DNA of 64,000 bases from Helichrysum umbraculigerum (GCA_949592205.1 CATIUR010000001.1:42177001-42241000); one strand, 5' to 3'; shown: positions 12,779-22,751, counted from the first letter of the stretch. Notes: generated from the letters alone by a model not told the origin. A program made the numbers and translations.

Positions 12779-13145
12779 AATTAACATATGTGAACCGCTC
12801 CAAGATCTTTAAATGACCGTCCCTCTTTTATAATAAATATAATTATAATAACATAAATAACTAAATAAGAATGAAATAAATAGATAAAGGCTAGTAATAA
12901 ACCGATCCAAATGTTCAGGTAAGCCGCTACAAGTATAAAGTATTTGATTTTATGAGTCAACCAATTAATTAATTAAATAGTCAATCCGAACGTCACGGCA
13001 AAACGATTCAAACAAATGGAACCAGGAAGATGAAGAACATATACGAATGTTACTTCAACGCATAGAGGAATGTAGAGCAAATATCGCGAGATGGGATGAG
13101 ATGATAACAATTGAGACTAAGACTATTTATGGTACAAACTCTTAA
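12779..13145 (+). pseudogene. Relic of a small coiled-coil gene
   Basis: A promoter-like stretch with two GCGGT-type motifs (TGAACCGCTCCAAG at 12791, AAGCCGCTACAAG at 12921) precedes ATGGAACC at 13016, whose frame stops after five codons. A shifted frame, open from 12981 to TAA at 13143-13145, reads as a charged helix (EEHIRMLLQRIEECRANIAR, then WDEM) like the ends of the intact genes. Size, strand and upstream motif suggest a degraded family member. Confidence 0.4.
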
Positions 13146-14450
13146 AATGAATCTATGTTTATATGTTATATATGTTACTATTTTTGGATGTCTCGTTATA
13201 ACTATCCATTTTGATATTTAATCAATCAAAAAGACCTTAGTGATTAGATTTAATATTTAATGGATGAAAAGTGTGGTTATAGATTATAGATTATAAATTA
13301 TAGATAGATATATTAATATATTAATAATTAGTACACACTCGATCTATTATTTATCTGTAATATATGGAATGCCTTATCGATCTCTTTCATGCAATATACT
13401 CCCGTTACGTAAATAATTTGCATTCATGAAATTAGTAAGACCGTAGGATATATAACATGTTTATACATTAAACCTTGGTTGTGTTCCTTTTATTTTGTCG
13501 CATTATTGTATGTATTTATATTATTTTATGTATTTATACTAATTAGACAATTTTGTCGCATTATTCATGCAATATACTCCGTTATTGTATTGTATTGTAT
13601 GTATTTATAAAGAAATTTTGTTTCATTTCATTCGTCTATTTTGCACTTACGTAGTTTTATATCCAATTTCGGTTTAAATAATTATCATACGTGACCAGAA
13701 ACGAAGTTAGAGTCATTTTGTACGTGTCTACAAAACTGATCAAATAATAGTAAAATTATTTTTTAGAGTCAGCAAAAAAAACTTAAAAAGGATAGTGATT
13801 TATCAAAAAAGAGCGGTGGACATATCACCACCCCTGTTCCTAAAATGTTAATAATGGGAGTAGTCCAATCTCGAAACCTGCAAAATTTAGCCATTTCACA
13901 TGCATTATTCCGCTCCATTTATATCTTTAAAGGTTGAGACATTGAGTTGGGTTGAGTATAAAACAATTCTATACTGTACAATATAGTCTCGAAACTTGCA
14001 AAGTTGCAAATACATTCAATTTGGTCAGTGGAGTTAAGTTGTTTAATTTAGAGTTGCATTCAATGATTCAATATTTCAATCCCATTTCTCACCCTATTTT
14101 ATAAGTATATGGTGTCCAGTGTCCTCCTCTTTAGTCTTTACCCAAAAAAGGAAAATATGAAGATTTTCCCTTTCCCTAGCCTATTCAATTGTGATACTCT
14201 TTTGCATATAGTTATACTTATTAAGTATGATATGATATGATACTAAATAGCAACCACGATTTCCCTGTTATATCTTCTCCAAGATCCCACTCTCTCAATC
14301 TATCGGAACATTGAAAAGAAAAATTCTTTATAACAGCATTGTAAACAATCACGTTTTCCCTGTTATAGACACGAGTTTTTTTCAACGCTCCGACTGATTG
14401 TTGATGAGCATATATGTTCATGGAGTTTAGAAGAAAGTGAGGAGAAAACG

Positions 14451-14500
<50 letters not shown>

Positions 14501-14889
14501 GTTTCAAATCACTCATTCTTTTGTTTTGCTTTTTGTATGTATCGTATCAGGTCGCTAGGAATTTGATACTACTCCTAGCATTCTAGAGATGGAACGTCGT
14601 CCATACAAAAGCTGTTTTAAATTTTTAATTCTCATTTAGCCTAGAAGTGTATATCAAATGTTATAGCCATGTTTATCTTTGAGCTTAAAAAGTGTGTTTC
14701 AAAAGTTGTTTGATTATAGCAGAAGAGTGTGTTCAAGAAGTCGTAGGTGGTGATGTAAAACTTCCGATATCATGTTACGAGATTGTATTTTGTGATTATA
14801 TTACAATTTTTTTTATATTTGCATTTATGGGGATGATCTATATTTCATGTTTAAATGTCATACTACGTATTACGTAATAATATATTAAT

Positions 14890-14920
<31 letters not shown>

Positions 14921-15060
14921 CTCCGTATAATAGATATACAGAGTATATACTCCGTAAAACAAAGATTTCCCTTGATTTTGGACATTTGGGCATTATATCT
15001 ATGGCCGTGCGGTGCAACTCTACGTACAACTATAGTAGCGCAACAAAAACCCAGAAGGAA
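13146..15060. other. AT-rich intergenic DNA, no gene seen
   Basis: Simple repeats at 14457-14500 (AT then AC) and 14893-14920 (TA), plus scattered TACTCCGT scraps of a degraded MITE. Short frames on both strands lack family features. Confidence 0.6.
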
Positions 15061-15073
15061 GCCACACACTATT

Positions 15074-15120
15074 GCAGCGGTTTTCAGTAAACTGCTTCAA
15101 ATACTGTAACTATATAAAAT
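15074..15120 (+). promoter_or_regulatory. Promoter of the gene at 15174 with GCGGT-type motifs and TATA
   Basis: GCAGCGGTTTT (15074) and ACTGCTTCAA (15091, opposite orientation) precede CTATATAAAATA (15110-15121), about 60 bp before the ATG. Confidence 0.5.
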
Positions 15121-15173
15121 AGAAAGATATTTCGTAGATTGAGATAGTTCAGTTGTTTTGTTAAACTGAAAAA

Positions 15174-15461
15174 ATGGCAACCGAAGAAGAGAAGTATGTT
15201 TTAGGAGAGAAAGCATGCGTTTTAAAGGAGATAGACCAACAAATGATCAAATTACAAAAAGAAAACTTCGAAAAGTTTAATACGGCAATTAGGAAGATCG
15301 GCAAATGGATCAACGACCTCAATGATAAATTTGACGAATTTGGAGTTCAACCCTCTGCATCCGAGCTCAAATTTCTCAAGAAACTTGAAGATGATTTTCA
15401 ATACTACACCTCCGAGAAAAAAAAACGCAGAAAACATGCTAATTCGTTTCGAGATGTATGA
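15174..15461 (+). CDS. Small coiled-coil protein D (95 aa), paralog of E and F
   Basis: Single-exon frame. Helix 1 (residues 10-55) contains KEIDQQMIKLQKENF and AIRKIGKWINDLNDK. A short linker (GVQPSASE) leads to helix 2 (ELKFLKKLEDDFQYYTSEKK) and a basic tail (KKRRKHAN). It aligns with proteins E and F at two places: the ID.QMI start of helix 1, and an LK..LEDDFQYYTSEKK block matching Y..QLDYNLRFYVNQKE of F. D, E and F are therefore recognisable paralogs. The tail could serve nuclear import or nucleic-acid contact. Function unknown. Confidence 0.65.
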   Translation: MATEEEKYVLGEKACVLKEIDQQMIKLQKENFEKFNTAIRKIGKWINDLNDKFDEFGVQPSASELKFLKKLEDDFQYYTSEKKKRRKHANSFRDV

Positions 15462-15667
15462 TCGAAACCTTAGGGATTGGATCGATCTGATACGTTTGTA
15501 ATTTTTCATTTGATAATGTAATTTTATCCTTTAGTTATTTCATTACTGAAATTGACATGAAGTTCTTTAATTCACTGAGTATTATTACTATTATTTATTA
15601 TTATTATTATTACTATTACTATTATTTATTATATGCAATAAATTAATAAAATTACAAGCACGAAATG

Positions 15668-15668
<1 letters not shown>

Positions 15669-15703
<35 letters not shown>
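15669..15703. repeat. (AT)n microsatellite
   Basis: About 17 AT dinucleotides followed by AATATATA. Confidence 0.9.
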
Positions 15704-15710
<7 letters not shown>

Positions 15711-15880
15711 GCGGGATCAAAAAAGAAGAAAAATTATGTGGATAAGAGGGAGAAGCAATATAATTTAATATTTTTTATTACTATGATTCATTTTTTTATT
15801 ATTATAATTCATCAAACATTGTCACAAGTCATAAGTATGTTAGATGGGTCAACGTTTGTTGTTTTTTTACATTAATACTT

Positions 15881-16135
15881 TTACGGATACGAATGTGGAT
15901 CAATCAAAGGCGAAGATAGATCAAAGAAAACTTCGAAATCTAAGAATTTACGAGATTGTCGGGTTCTTACAAAGTTATCGCATGTGAAATCCGAGAGGAT
16001 GGTTGTGTAGAGCTCGACTCCGTGATCGTTTTCTTCTAAATGAGCTAGGTGATTTATTGAGTTTTTGATGTAGTTTTTGTGTGATTTGTGTGGTGTTTTA
16101 GAGAGAAGGTGGAAATAGGACGTCGTGTTTCCCAT
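15881..16135 (-). mobile_element. Degenerate Gypsy LTR scrap
   Basis: On the minus strand this matches the transcribed start of the Gypsy and TR-GAG LTRs in order: a CTCTAAAACACCAC segment, an AGAAAACGATCACGGAG segment, ATCCTCTCGGATTTCA, and AACTTTGTAAGA at the conserved donor-like site (donor at 15970). An 84-codon frame here is best explained as part of that noncoding sequence. Confidence 0.4.
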
Positions 16136-16196
16136 TTTGAGGTTATTATGTTGATATTATATGTTTGAATTCTTCTTCATTTTTTTCCCCTTATTA

Positions 16197-16405
16197 AAGG
16201 GTAATCCCGTTTTTAACAGGCTCCCTCGGGTTGGCCAAGCTTTTCCTTGTGATGTACGCGGCCTAACTGTTACCATGTACGTTTTCGAACCTTCCAGTCG
16301 CCACCCAAAGATTTTTTTGCATCTGGTGAGGTTTAAAGGTTTGAACCTGAGACCTCTTGTGAGGATAACAGGACGCCAACCACTAGGCTATCCTGTGATG
16401 GTTCT
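16197..16405 (-). mobile_element. tRNA-derived SINE
   Basis: The minus strand shows box A TAGCCTAGTGG (16380-16390) and box B GGTTCAAACC (16338-16347) with tRNA-like spacing. A ~130 bp unrelated body follows, ending in an A-rich stretch near 16190. Confidence 0.7.
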
Positions 16406-16474
16406 TCAGCTTATTTATGTACACTGTATTAATTATCTTATCTCACCTACCCCTCATTAATGTCCCCTTACTCT

Positions 16475-16487
16475 CTTTATATAAAGC
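16475..16487 (+). promoter_or_regulatory. TATA box of the gene at 16563
   Basis: CTTTATATAAAGC lies about 80 bp before the ATG. This is the one intact small gene with no clear GCGGT motif close upstream; a SINE has inserted there. Confidence 0.5.
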
Positions 16488-16562
16488 ATTTACAACTCTC
16501 AATAGAAGCAATACCATTTTACCCTTTTCTCTTTACTACATTATATCTTTTTATTTTACAAA

Positions 16563-16859
16563 ATGGAGACTAACTCAATACATAATGGAAAGGCTATGGG
16601 TACTCTAACTCAAAACTTGATGGATGTTGATAGTGATGCCATCAACATGTTACGTGCACATATAACAACGTTTAGTCTAATAATTGCCGACGTTTACTCA
16701 GAAATCCAGGAAATTGAGGAGGTAGGTTATCGTTACAAGCTCATCTCATCTCTTCAATTTTACAAAGATCAAAAGGAAAAATGTGAAGAACTAATTGCGA
16801 GTTTCACATCAAATATAGAGGTGAACAAAATTTATAAAAATAGCAAGTGTTCATTGTAA
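16563..16859 (+). CDS. Small coiled-coil protein E (98 aa), close paralog of F
   Basis: Single-exon frame, helix-linker-helix. Alignment with F is clear: DVDSDAI...SEIQ against DVDNEMI...KELQ, then SLQFYKDQKEKCEELI against NLRFYVNQKERIEAQI, and NIEVNKIYKN against NVEQNEVFND near the ends. The linker is shorter than in F. Adjacent E and F (560 bp apart, same strand) look like a tandem duplication followed by strong divergence. No known domain, no membrane segment. Function unknown. Confidence 0.65.
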   Translation: METNSIHNGKAMGTLTQNLMDVDSDAINMLRAHITTFSLIIADVYSEIQEIEEVGYRYKLISSLQFYKDQKEKCEELIASFTSNIEVNKIYKNSKCSL

Positions 16860-17283
16860 TCTATTGATCAATCTATTGTTTTCATGAATATATATGTTAT
16901 ATTAACATAAATTAGTGTTCACATATGATTAAAGTTAATCACATGTTAATCACACATTAATTACCTAGGATCGTTTTTGTTAACTCATACGGAGTAGATT
17001 AATGTTAAAGTAAGACAAATGTCGATTTGAGCATAGGAGCACAGCGTGTGGTGTCGGTGTTCTGAGACAGTGGTCTGGTGAATGTTGAAAGAAAGATTTT
17101 TTGGTGGTGTGCTGAAACTGAATTCTCACTGTTCTGGACAGTGTTCTGGAGTTTTTTATTATTAATTGTGTTTAAAATTAGTAGAAGACAATAATTTGTG
17201 TTGTTTTTATTATTATTAATTATTATATTATATTATTACTATTACTCCGTAGTTTTAAAGTAGATTTTTAAAGTTTCGAAGGT

Positions 17284-17332
17284 GGGGCGGTTTAAATAAA
17301 AACCGCTCCAGAAAAAAGTAAATATATAAACC
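17284..17332 (+). promoter_or_regulatory. Promoter of the gene at 17421 with paired GCGGT motifs and TATA
   Basis: GGGCGGTTTAAA (17284) and AAACCGCTCCA (17300) form an inverted pair, followed by AAATATATAAACC (~17321-17333). Confidence 0.55.
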
Positions 17333-17420
17333 GTAGAAAGACCCAAAAAAAGGGACATCAGTTTCTCGATCAAAACCTATCTCAAAAAATTATTCCGTAA
17401 CATTTGTTAGCATTATTAAC

Positions 17421-17771
17421 ATGCAATATATGGCTTCTTCCGGAGATGAGGTCACTAGCACCGTGAATGTCAGCGAACAGGAACGTCATCGTATCCGCTC
17501 TAAGGTGTATACTTTGATAGATGTTGATAATGAAATGATCGAAGAATTGCAATATCAAGTTACCAAGATTACAAGCACGATAAAAAAGATCATGAAAGAA
17601 CTTCAAAAGACCCGCAAAATTAAAGAGCCTTCCACTGATGAGGCTGACTATAAGGAGCAACTTGACTATAATCTTAGGTTTTACGTGAATCAGAAGGAAA
17701 GGATTGAAGCACAAATTGTTCGGTTCAACCAAAATGTGGAACAAAATGAAGTTTTTAATGACTTGTTGTAA
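17421..17771 (+). CDS. Small coiled-coil protein F (116 aa), close paralog of E
   Basis: Single-exon frame. The second Met (17430) is an alternative start and gives MASSGDE, like the head of the gene at 1114. Residues 20-65 form helix 1 (LIDVDNEMIEELQYQVTKIT, then IKKIMKELQ); residues 74-112 form helix 2 with the Y...LRFYVNQKERIEAQI block shared with D and E. It is preceded by an inverted pair of GCGGT motifs and a TATA box. The TR-GAG element inserted 162 bp after the stop. Function unknown. Confidence 0.65.
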   Translation: MQYMASSGDEVTSTVNVSEQERHRIRSKVYTLIDVDNEMIEELQYQVTKITSTIKKIMKELQKTRKIKEPSTDEADYKEQLDYNLRFYVNQKERIEAQIVRFNQNVEQNEVFNDLL

Positions 17772-19026
17772 TCATGTGTAATCTACATGTATATCAAATG
17801 AATTAGCAAGTTTTTCTTTCTTTTATGAATCTGCTTCTCTTATTGTTTAAAATATATGTTACTCCGATCCACCGTGTTATCATTTCATCGATCTAGTATT
17901 ATTCTATTAGTATTATTATTCATCAATATATTTGTAACAACCCCAAAATTTAGGGTAAATTTAAAATTTTCCTAATTACGTGTTTATTACTTGTATTTAA
18001 TATGAAATAGGATTAAATACATTACTTACTTATATATATGTATATGGATGGAATATATGTATATATACGCGTATACGATTCGAACAAATATCGTATAAAA
18101 CAACAACTGTACAAACTTGCGTACACTGATAAAACGATTATTAAATAATGTGAAATTATTTAATTACTTTGACTATTACTTTATATTATGTTTATAATAT
18201 AACGGAAAAACGTACGTTTTAATTAAAACGTCACCGAACCCTCCGAAAACTCGACCAACCGACAAAACAAACAAAGTTATGATTTATAACTTGAAAACTA
18301 GTATTTTGGTAAAATACTACAACTTAATTATCGAGTAATAATTCGTATTTTCAAACGTATATTAAATCGCGTATAAAATCATTTTAACGTTTAAACAACC
18401 GGGGAAACGAACACCGCACGGAGCGCAAACACGGAGGAACAAAATTTGGTGAGATCCACACTTGGTGGACCCCACCCAACCGGCCCAAGGGTCAAGGGGA
18501 CAACCCCCTCACCCTTCCCCCTCACTCTCTTATTCACTTACACACACAACACCCCACACCCTCCATCATTCTCTCTCTCTCTCTCTATCGGCTTCTCTCT
18601 CTCTCTCTAAACCGTCACCCTCAAAAACCCATAAAAACACCACAAAACTTGCTTGAATCACAAAACGGAAAGGAGCAACGACGATCACCGCAACGAGGGC
18701 TACAAACTCATCTTTTCGGATTTTCGTTTCGACAACTTTGTAAGTTTTCCGGCGACCCGAAACTTTTCCGATTTCCTTTATTTTGCTAGATAAATGTTCC
18801 CCTAGCTTAGTAATGTCCAAATATGTAACTTAAACGCGTTTTTGAACACTTTTACGAAAATGTCGGTTTTGGTCACTTTAAATAAATCGACACCTCGAAC
18901 CTTAAAAATGACATCCAACTATTTTTATGAACTCTATATAACATAACATAACTTGTGTAAAAGTTTCAACTCGAACGGAACTCGCTAAATACGTTTTCGA
19001 CACGAATCAAAAACTGGACAGAAGTT

Positions 19027-19668
19027 AGTGTCGCATGGCTCACGCCAGTTATGCGACACTTCGCCCTAGTGACGCATATGTCACAACCCGTCTATACGCG
19101 ACACTTCGTTAGTGCCGCTAAAATACTATACCGTCACTTCATAAGTGACGCAGTCTTAACGCCTTCGACAGAAACCCCACGACACTCTATCAGTGACGCT
19201 ACCATATAACTTTCGGTAGTAACCATTACGACACTTCCTTAGTGACGCTAGGAAACTTATACCGACACTTCCTTAGTGTCGCTATCATCGGTAGAAACTT
19301 ATAACTTTCAGTAGAAACGAATGACGTCCGGTTACTACTGATGACGTCACTGACTCTCATACCGTCACTTCACTAGTGACGCATAAGCACATATACCGAC
19401 ACTTGTCCAGTGTCGCCTTATAAACTGATTTACTTCCTTATACCGTCACTTCGTTAGTGACGCCCTGTTTGTACACGACACTTAATACCGTCACTTTTAT
19501 AGTGACGCACTGATGAGAAACTACACTCGATAACGTCACTTACCAAGTGACGCACCATCTTAAATACCGACACTACCTAAGTGTCGCATACATCTCGAAA
19601 CTGATAACATAACACGACACTACCTAAGTGTCGCATGATATACAGAAGTGACGCATACAAGTGACGCT
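19027..19668 (+). repeat. Hairpin array I (CGTCACT/AGTGACG and CGACACT/AGTGTCG)
   Basis: About 13 short inverted repeats in 640 bp. Arms read CCGTCACT/AGTGACG (19131, 19362, 19443, 19488, 19533) or CCGACACT/AGTGTCG (19262, 19395, 19567, 19614), with 3-5 nt between arms, often TTCnTT. A longer perfect pair AGTGTCGCAT / ATGCGACACT is at 19027-19060. The two classes differ by paired changes that keep the stem. Identical arrays lie at 23989-24630 and 28951-29592 in LTRs B and C. Confidence 0.9.
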
Positions 19669-19820
19669 ATAACAGGCTGTTTGAAACTTACATTTTACAC
19701 AAGTATAGAATATATTTAAAACGCGAACGTACTTTACTCGGCGTTACTTATACATGAAAATACTATACTTTGGAAGTATACAATGATACTTGAATACGTA
19801 CAAGTCTATACCAAACTAAA

Positions 19821-19990
19821 CTTGAGATTTCACTCACACACGCGTACGAGATTACACTCGGAAATACTTAGGAGATTACACTCCAACGGACTTACACTTG
19901 TACACTACACGGGATTGCACCCGATACGAACTTATGAGTTCACTCACTAATACGAGCTTTCACTCGTACCCTTTGGGGATTTAGCCCATT
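19821..19990 (+). repeat. Hairpin array II (constant ATTACA-like loop, changing stem)
   Basis: Stem pairs around a near-constant loop: CGAG-attaca-CTCG (19847), GGAG-attaca-CTCC (19871), CGGG-attgca-CCCG (19910), TGAG-ttca-CTCA (19935), TACGAG-ctttca-CTCGTA (19951), TGGG-gatttag-CCCA (19974). Copies at 24783-24952 and 29745-29914. Confidence 0.85.
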
Positions 19991-20318
19991 GGAACTTACG
20001 CAAACGTTACATGTTGTAATACAAACAAACGATCATACGAGTATACTTTACAACTGTACAACTACTATGAATACATAATAATAATGGATGGAATTATTAT
20101 TATACACCGATGACAAACGGACAGTACAACTTTTATACAAACTACGATTTACAAACGATTACAAACAAACTAATGGACATTAACTAGTTTGGGAACACTA
20201 GCATGGATACTTTACAAAGTATTCCATTTACTTACTGAACCTTATGCGTATTAGGACGCTAAGGATAACTAGTTCGGGATACTACTTGCTTACTTACCGC
20301 ATCGTCTGCTCGACTCAG

Positions 20319-20866
20319 GTGAGTCTTACAGCCCCCATTTTACTGTTTTATACCAGGGGTGAGATGCATTACTCGTTTTCCTAAAACTAATAAAAGCCGA
20401 GTTAACGCATGATTTGCATGACTTGCAATCATGGTAGCTTTGGATGTTTTCTTACTTGTTCAATATAAATGTTTGATTTATATTCACTGATGTACGAATA
20501 ATTACTGTTGTTAAACTCCTACTCTGTTGTCTCATGACAACGTATGATTTGCATGCCCTGCAATCATTTCTGAGGGAACGATCTGCATGTCCTGCAATCG
20601 TTACTCGTTGGATAGCTATGTGAGGTTTGCATGTCCTGCAACCATTTACTGATGTACGGTCTGCATGTCCTGCAACCATTTACTGATGTACGGTCTGCAT
20701 GTCCTGCAACCACCCACTTACAAATGTTATGCATGACCTGCAATTGTTACTTATGTACTGGATTATGATTTTACAAATATTACTGGTGTGATTAAACTGT
20801 TTACTTACCTACAAACCTGTGAGATTCACCAACCTTTTGGTTGACCGTTTTAGTAATGCTTCTCAG
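20319..20866 (+). other. Possible leader intron in the TR-GAG LTR
   Basis: The donor CAG/GTGAGTC (20316-20325) and the acceptor region TAGTAATGCTTCTCAG/GTAC (to 20866) have counterparts in order in the Gypsy LTR (CAG/GTGAGTC at 56721, ACAG/GTAACC at 57214). Sequence between the two elements has otherwise diverged widely. Hairpin array III lies inside the interval. Splicing itself is inferred. Confidence 0.4.
20408..20750 (+). repeat. Hairpin array III (TGCA-TGTCC-TGCA core)
   Basis: Six or seven units share the inner pairing TGCA...TGCA around TGTCC, TGCCC or TGACT. The outer arms change together: CATGATT/AATCATG (20408), ATGATT/AATCAT (20544), AACGAT/ATCGTT (20577), GGT/ACC (20624, 20658, 20692), and a weaker unit near 20726. 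Copies at 25370-25712 and 30332-30674. Confidence 0.88.
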
Positions 20867-21156
20867 GTACACAGCATCAGTAGGGATGCCCAGCAGGATA
20901 AGCTTACTTAGCTCGAGTCGCATGCATTACAAGCTTGGAGATTTTATTACATTACTTTTGTACTAGTTGTTATGTATTAGAATCTCTAGGAAAATACTGA
21001 ACTCGAGCTTGTATTTTGAAACTACTTATGTATTAATGTTATAACTTTTCGAACGTCTCATTTAGAGTCGTTCACTGTATCCTTTGTGCTTGTGATTATT
21101 GATTAGTAACACCCAAAACATCGCTTCCGCAAACTGTTAAATTTGGGGGTGTTACA

Positions 21157-21172
21157 GATTGGTATCAAAGCC
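21157..21172 (+). other. Primer binding site of TR-GAG interior 1
   Basis: GATTGGTATCAAAGCC directly follows the LTR. It is the tRNA-iMet type with one change (CAAAG for CAGAG). The same site in interior 2 starts at 26119. Confidence 0.8.
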
Positions 21173-21662
21173 TAAGGTTATAGTGAACTAGGTTGCATTT
21201 AGTGGGCCTAGACTATGACCGTTAGGCAGTATTCCTCATTAGGTATAACTGGTTCAGGAATTACAGCATACAAGTTTAATTTAACATAGCCTGATCAACT
21301 ATGTACAATTAAATGAAGATGATGTGAGTTCTGAAAGGGGTTATGTTGAACCGGAATGCATTAGCTGACTCTGACCTCGAGAGAACCGGGACTTTTACTT
21401 GATTGTGCTAGACACGAACTAGGCGGTTATGTGATATATATATATATACATAGGCCTCTTTCCCCGATACGATACTTTCTCTCGACTACTACGAAACTCA
21501 TTTTTAAATTTCATTGAACAAGCAGCAACTCGATATTCTACTATTCTTGTTAAACTATCCACGTATCAACTTTTGGCGTAATTTCCTTGTACTTGACCGA
21601 TCATCGCGATCAGCATTCTTGTTCAAACCTTCACATGTTCCTTATTTGTTGTTTCAAGGAAC

Positions 21663-22751
21663 ATGCCTCCTCGACGACAAATCATGCTTACTGAAGCCGA
21701 AGTCGCGGGCCTAATTGCCCGTAGTGTGGCTCAAGCTCTAGCTACCCGGACTTCAGCACCCGGTAGCGAAGATACCGCCAACAACGGACCACAACCCAAA
21801 ACCTGTACCTACAAAGACTTCCATAACTGCAAACCCTTGACCTTTCAAGGTACTGAAGGAGCAATCGGACTGATTCGCTGGACCGAGAAAATCGAATCTG
21901 TATTCCTCATCTGCAACTGCAAGGAAGAGGATAAAGTTAAATTCGCCGCCAGCACCTTTTCTGACACTGCTCTGACCTGGTGGAACACTTATGCTCAAAC
22001 TGTGAGCATTGCCGATGCTTACAAACTGCAATGGGGCGAACTGAAGAATATGCTGAGGGGCGAGTACTGCCCAAGAGATGAGCTGAAGCAACTGGAAGTA
22101 GAATTCTGGAATCACAGGATGCAAGGAAATGACATCACCGGTTACACCAACCGCTTCCACCAGCTGGCACTCTTGTGCCCATCCATGGTTGATCCTGAAT
22201 ACAAAAGTATCGAAAAATACGTTGATGGACTTCCCGAGCGACTTCAGGACCTAGTAACTTCGTCCAAACCAGGAACCATTCAAAGCGCCATTCGCATGGC
22301 ACATGAACTGACGGCCAATTCTGTTCGCCGTGGCACCACTTCTGCCTCATCTGCAAACAAACGCAAATGGGAAGTAACTCCCCACCCATCCAACCCTACC
22401 TCCGACAAAAAGCCCGCAACCGCCTTTACCAAGGAACCAAAGGTTTACAGGGGGAGCAAGCCTTACTGTTCCGAGTGTGGTATACACCACGAGGGCCCCT
22501 GCCCCTGCGCCAACTGTAAGAAATTTGGGCACCTGGCCCAAGACTGCCAAATCAACACTACTAGTACCAACACCAGTGCACCCAAGACTTGTTATGAGTG
22601 CAACGGTACCGGGCATTTCAGAAAGGATTGCCCAAAGCTGAAAACTCGAACCAACTATACAAGGAGTAGGGCTTACGTAATTAACGCTAGGGAGGAGGAC
22701 CCGAACCCGAGACTCTGTGATTTGCTCAACCCGGGTACGCTCATTCTTTGA
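21663..22751 (+). CDS. gag: Gag protein of the TR-GAG element, copy 1 (362 aa)
   Basis: Structural protein of a retrotransposon particle. Residues ~45-220 are a Ty3/Gypsy-type Gag core (FQGTEGAIGLIRWTEKIESV, then ALTWWNT and YCPRDELKQLE). Two CCHC zinc knuckles follow: CANCKKFGHLAQDC (~282-295) and CYECNGTGHFRKDC (~310-323). It aligns along its whole length with the Gag part of the intact Gypsy polyprotein at 58618. Just after the RAYVIN segment, where that polyprotein enters protease, this frame switches to a short unrelated tail and stops, so pol has been deleted and enzymes must come from an autonomous relative. The ATG in AACATGCC is in the same place as in the relative. Confidence 0.92.
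   Translation: MPPRRQIMLTEAEVAGLIARSVAQALATRTSAPGSEDTANNGPQPKTCTYKDFHNCKPLTFQGTEGAIGLIRWTEKIESVFLICNCKEEDKVKFAASTFSDTALTWWNTYAQTVSIADAYKLQWGELKNMLRGEYCPRDELKQLEVEFWNHRMQGNDITGYTNRFHQLALLCPSMVDPEYKSIEKYVDGLPERLQDLVTSSKPGTIQSAIRMAHELTANSVRRGTTSASSANKRKWEVTPHPSNPTSDKKPATAFTKEPKVYRGSKPYCSECGIHHEGPCPCANCKKFGHLAQDCQINTTSTNTSAPKTCYECNGTGHFRKDCPKLKTRTNYTRSRAYVINAREEDPNPRLCDLLNPGTLIL

Larger units (their letters stand above)
17933..21156 (+). repeat. TR-GAG LTR, copy A
   Basis: 3224 bp, TGTAACAACCCC...GGTGTTACA. Contents in order: AT-rich U3; CT repeats (18572-18609) near the expected transcript start; GTAAGT donor-like site at 18740; hairpin array I (19027-19668); hairpin array II (19821-19990); donor CAG/GTGAGT at 20318/20319; hairpin array III (20408-20750); acceptor-like CTCAG at 20866; U5. 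No coding frame. Confidence 0.92.

Noticed and set aside
14221..15110. Several frames around AT/TA repeats
   Set aside because: Poly-Ile/Tyr translations of dinucleotide repeats on both strands.
18462..18820. Frames of 64 and 84 codons repeated in all three TR-GAG LTRs
   Set aside because: Translations of CT/GA microsatellite and LTR leader; low complexity, on both strands.
19027..20750. Repeat arrays considered as CRISPR or satellite
   Set aside because: Units are short imperfect palindromes without uniform spacing or unique spacers, inside a plant LTR. Stems vary with compensation, which neither explanation predicts.
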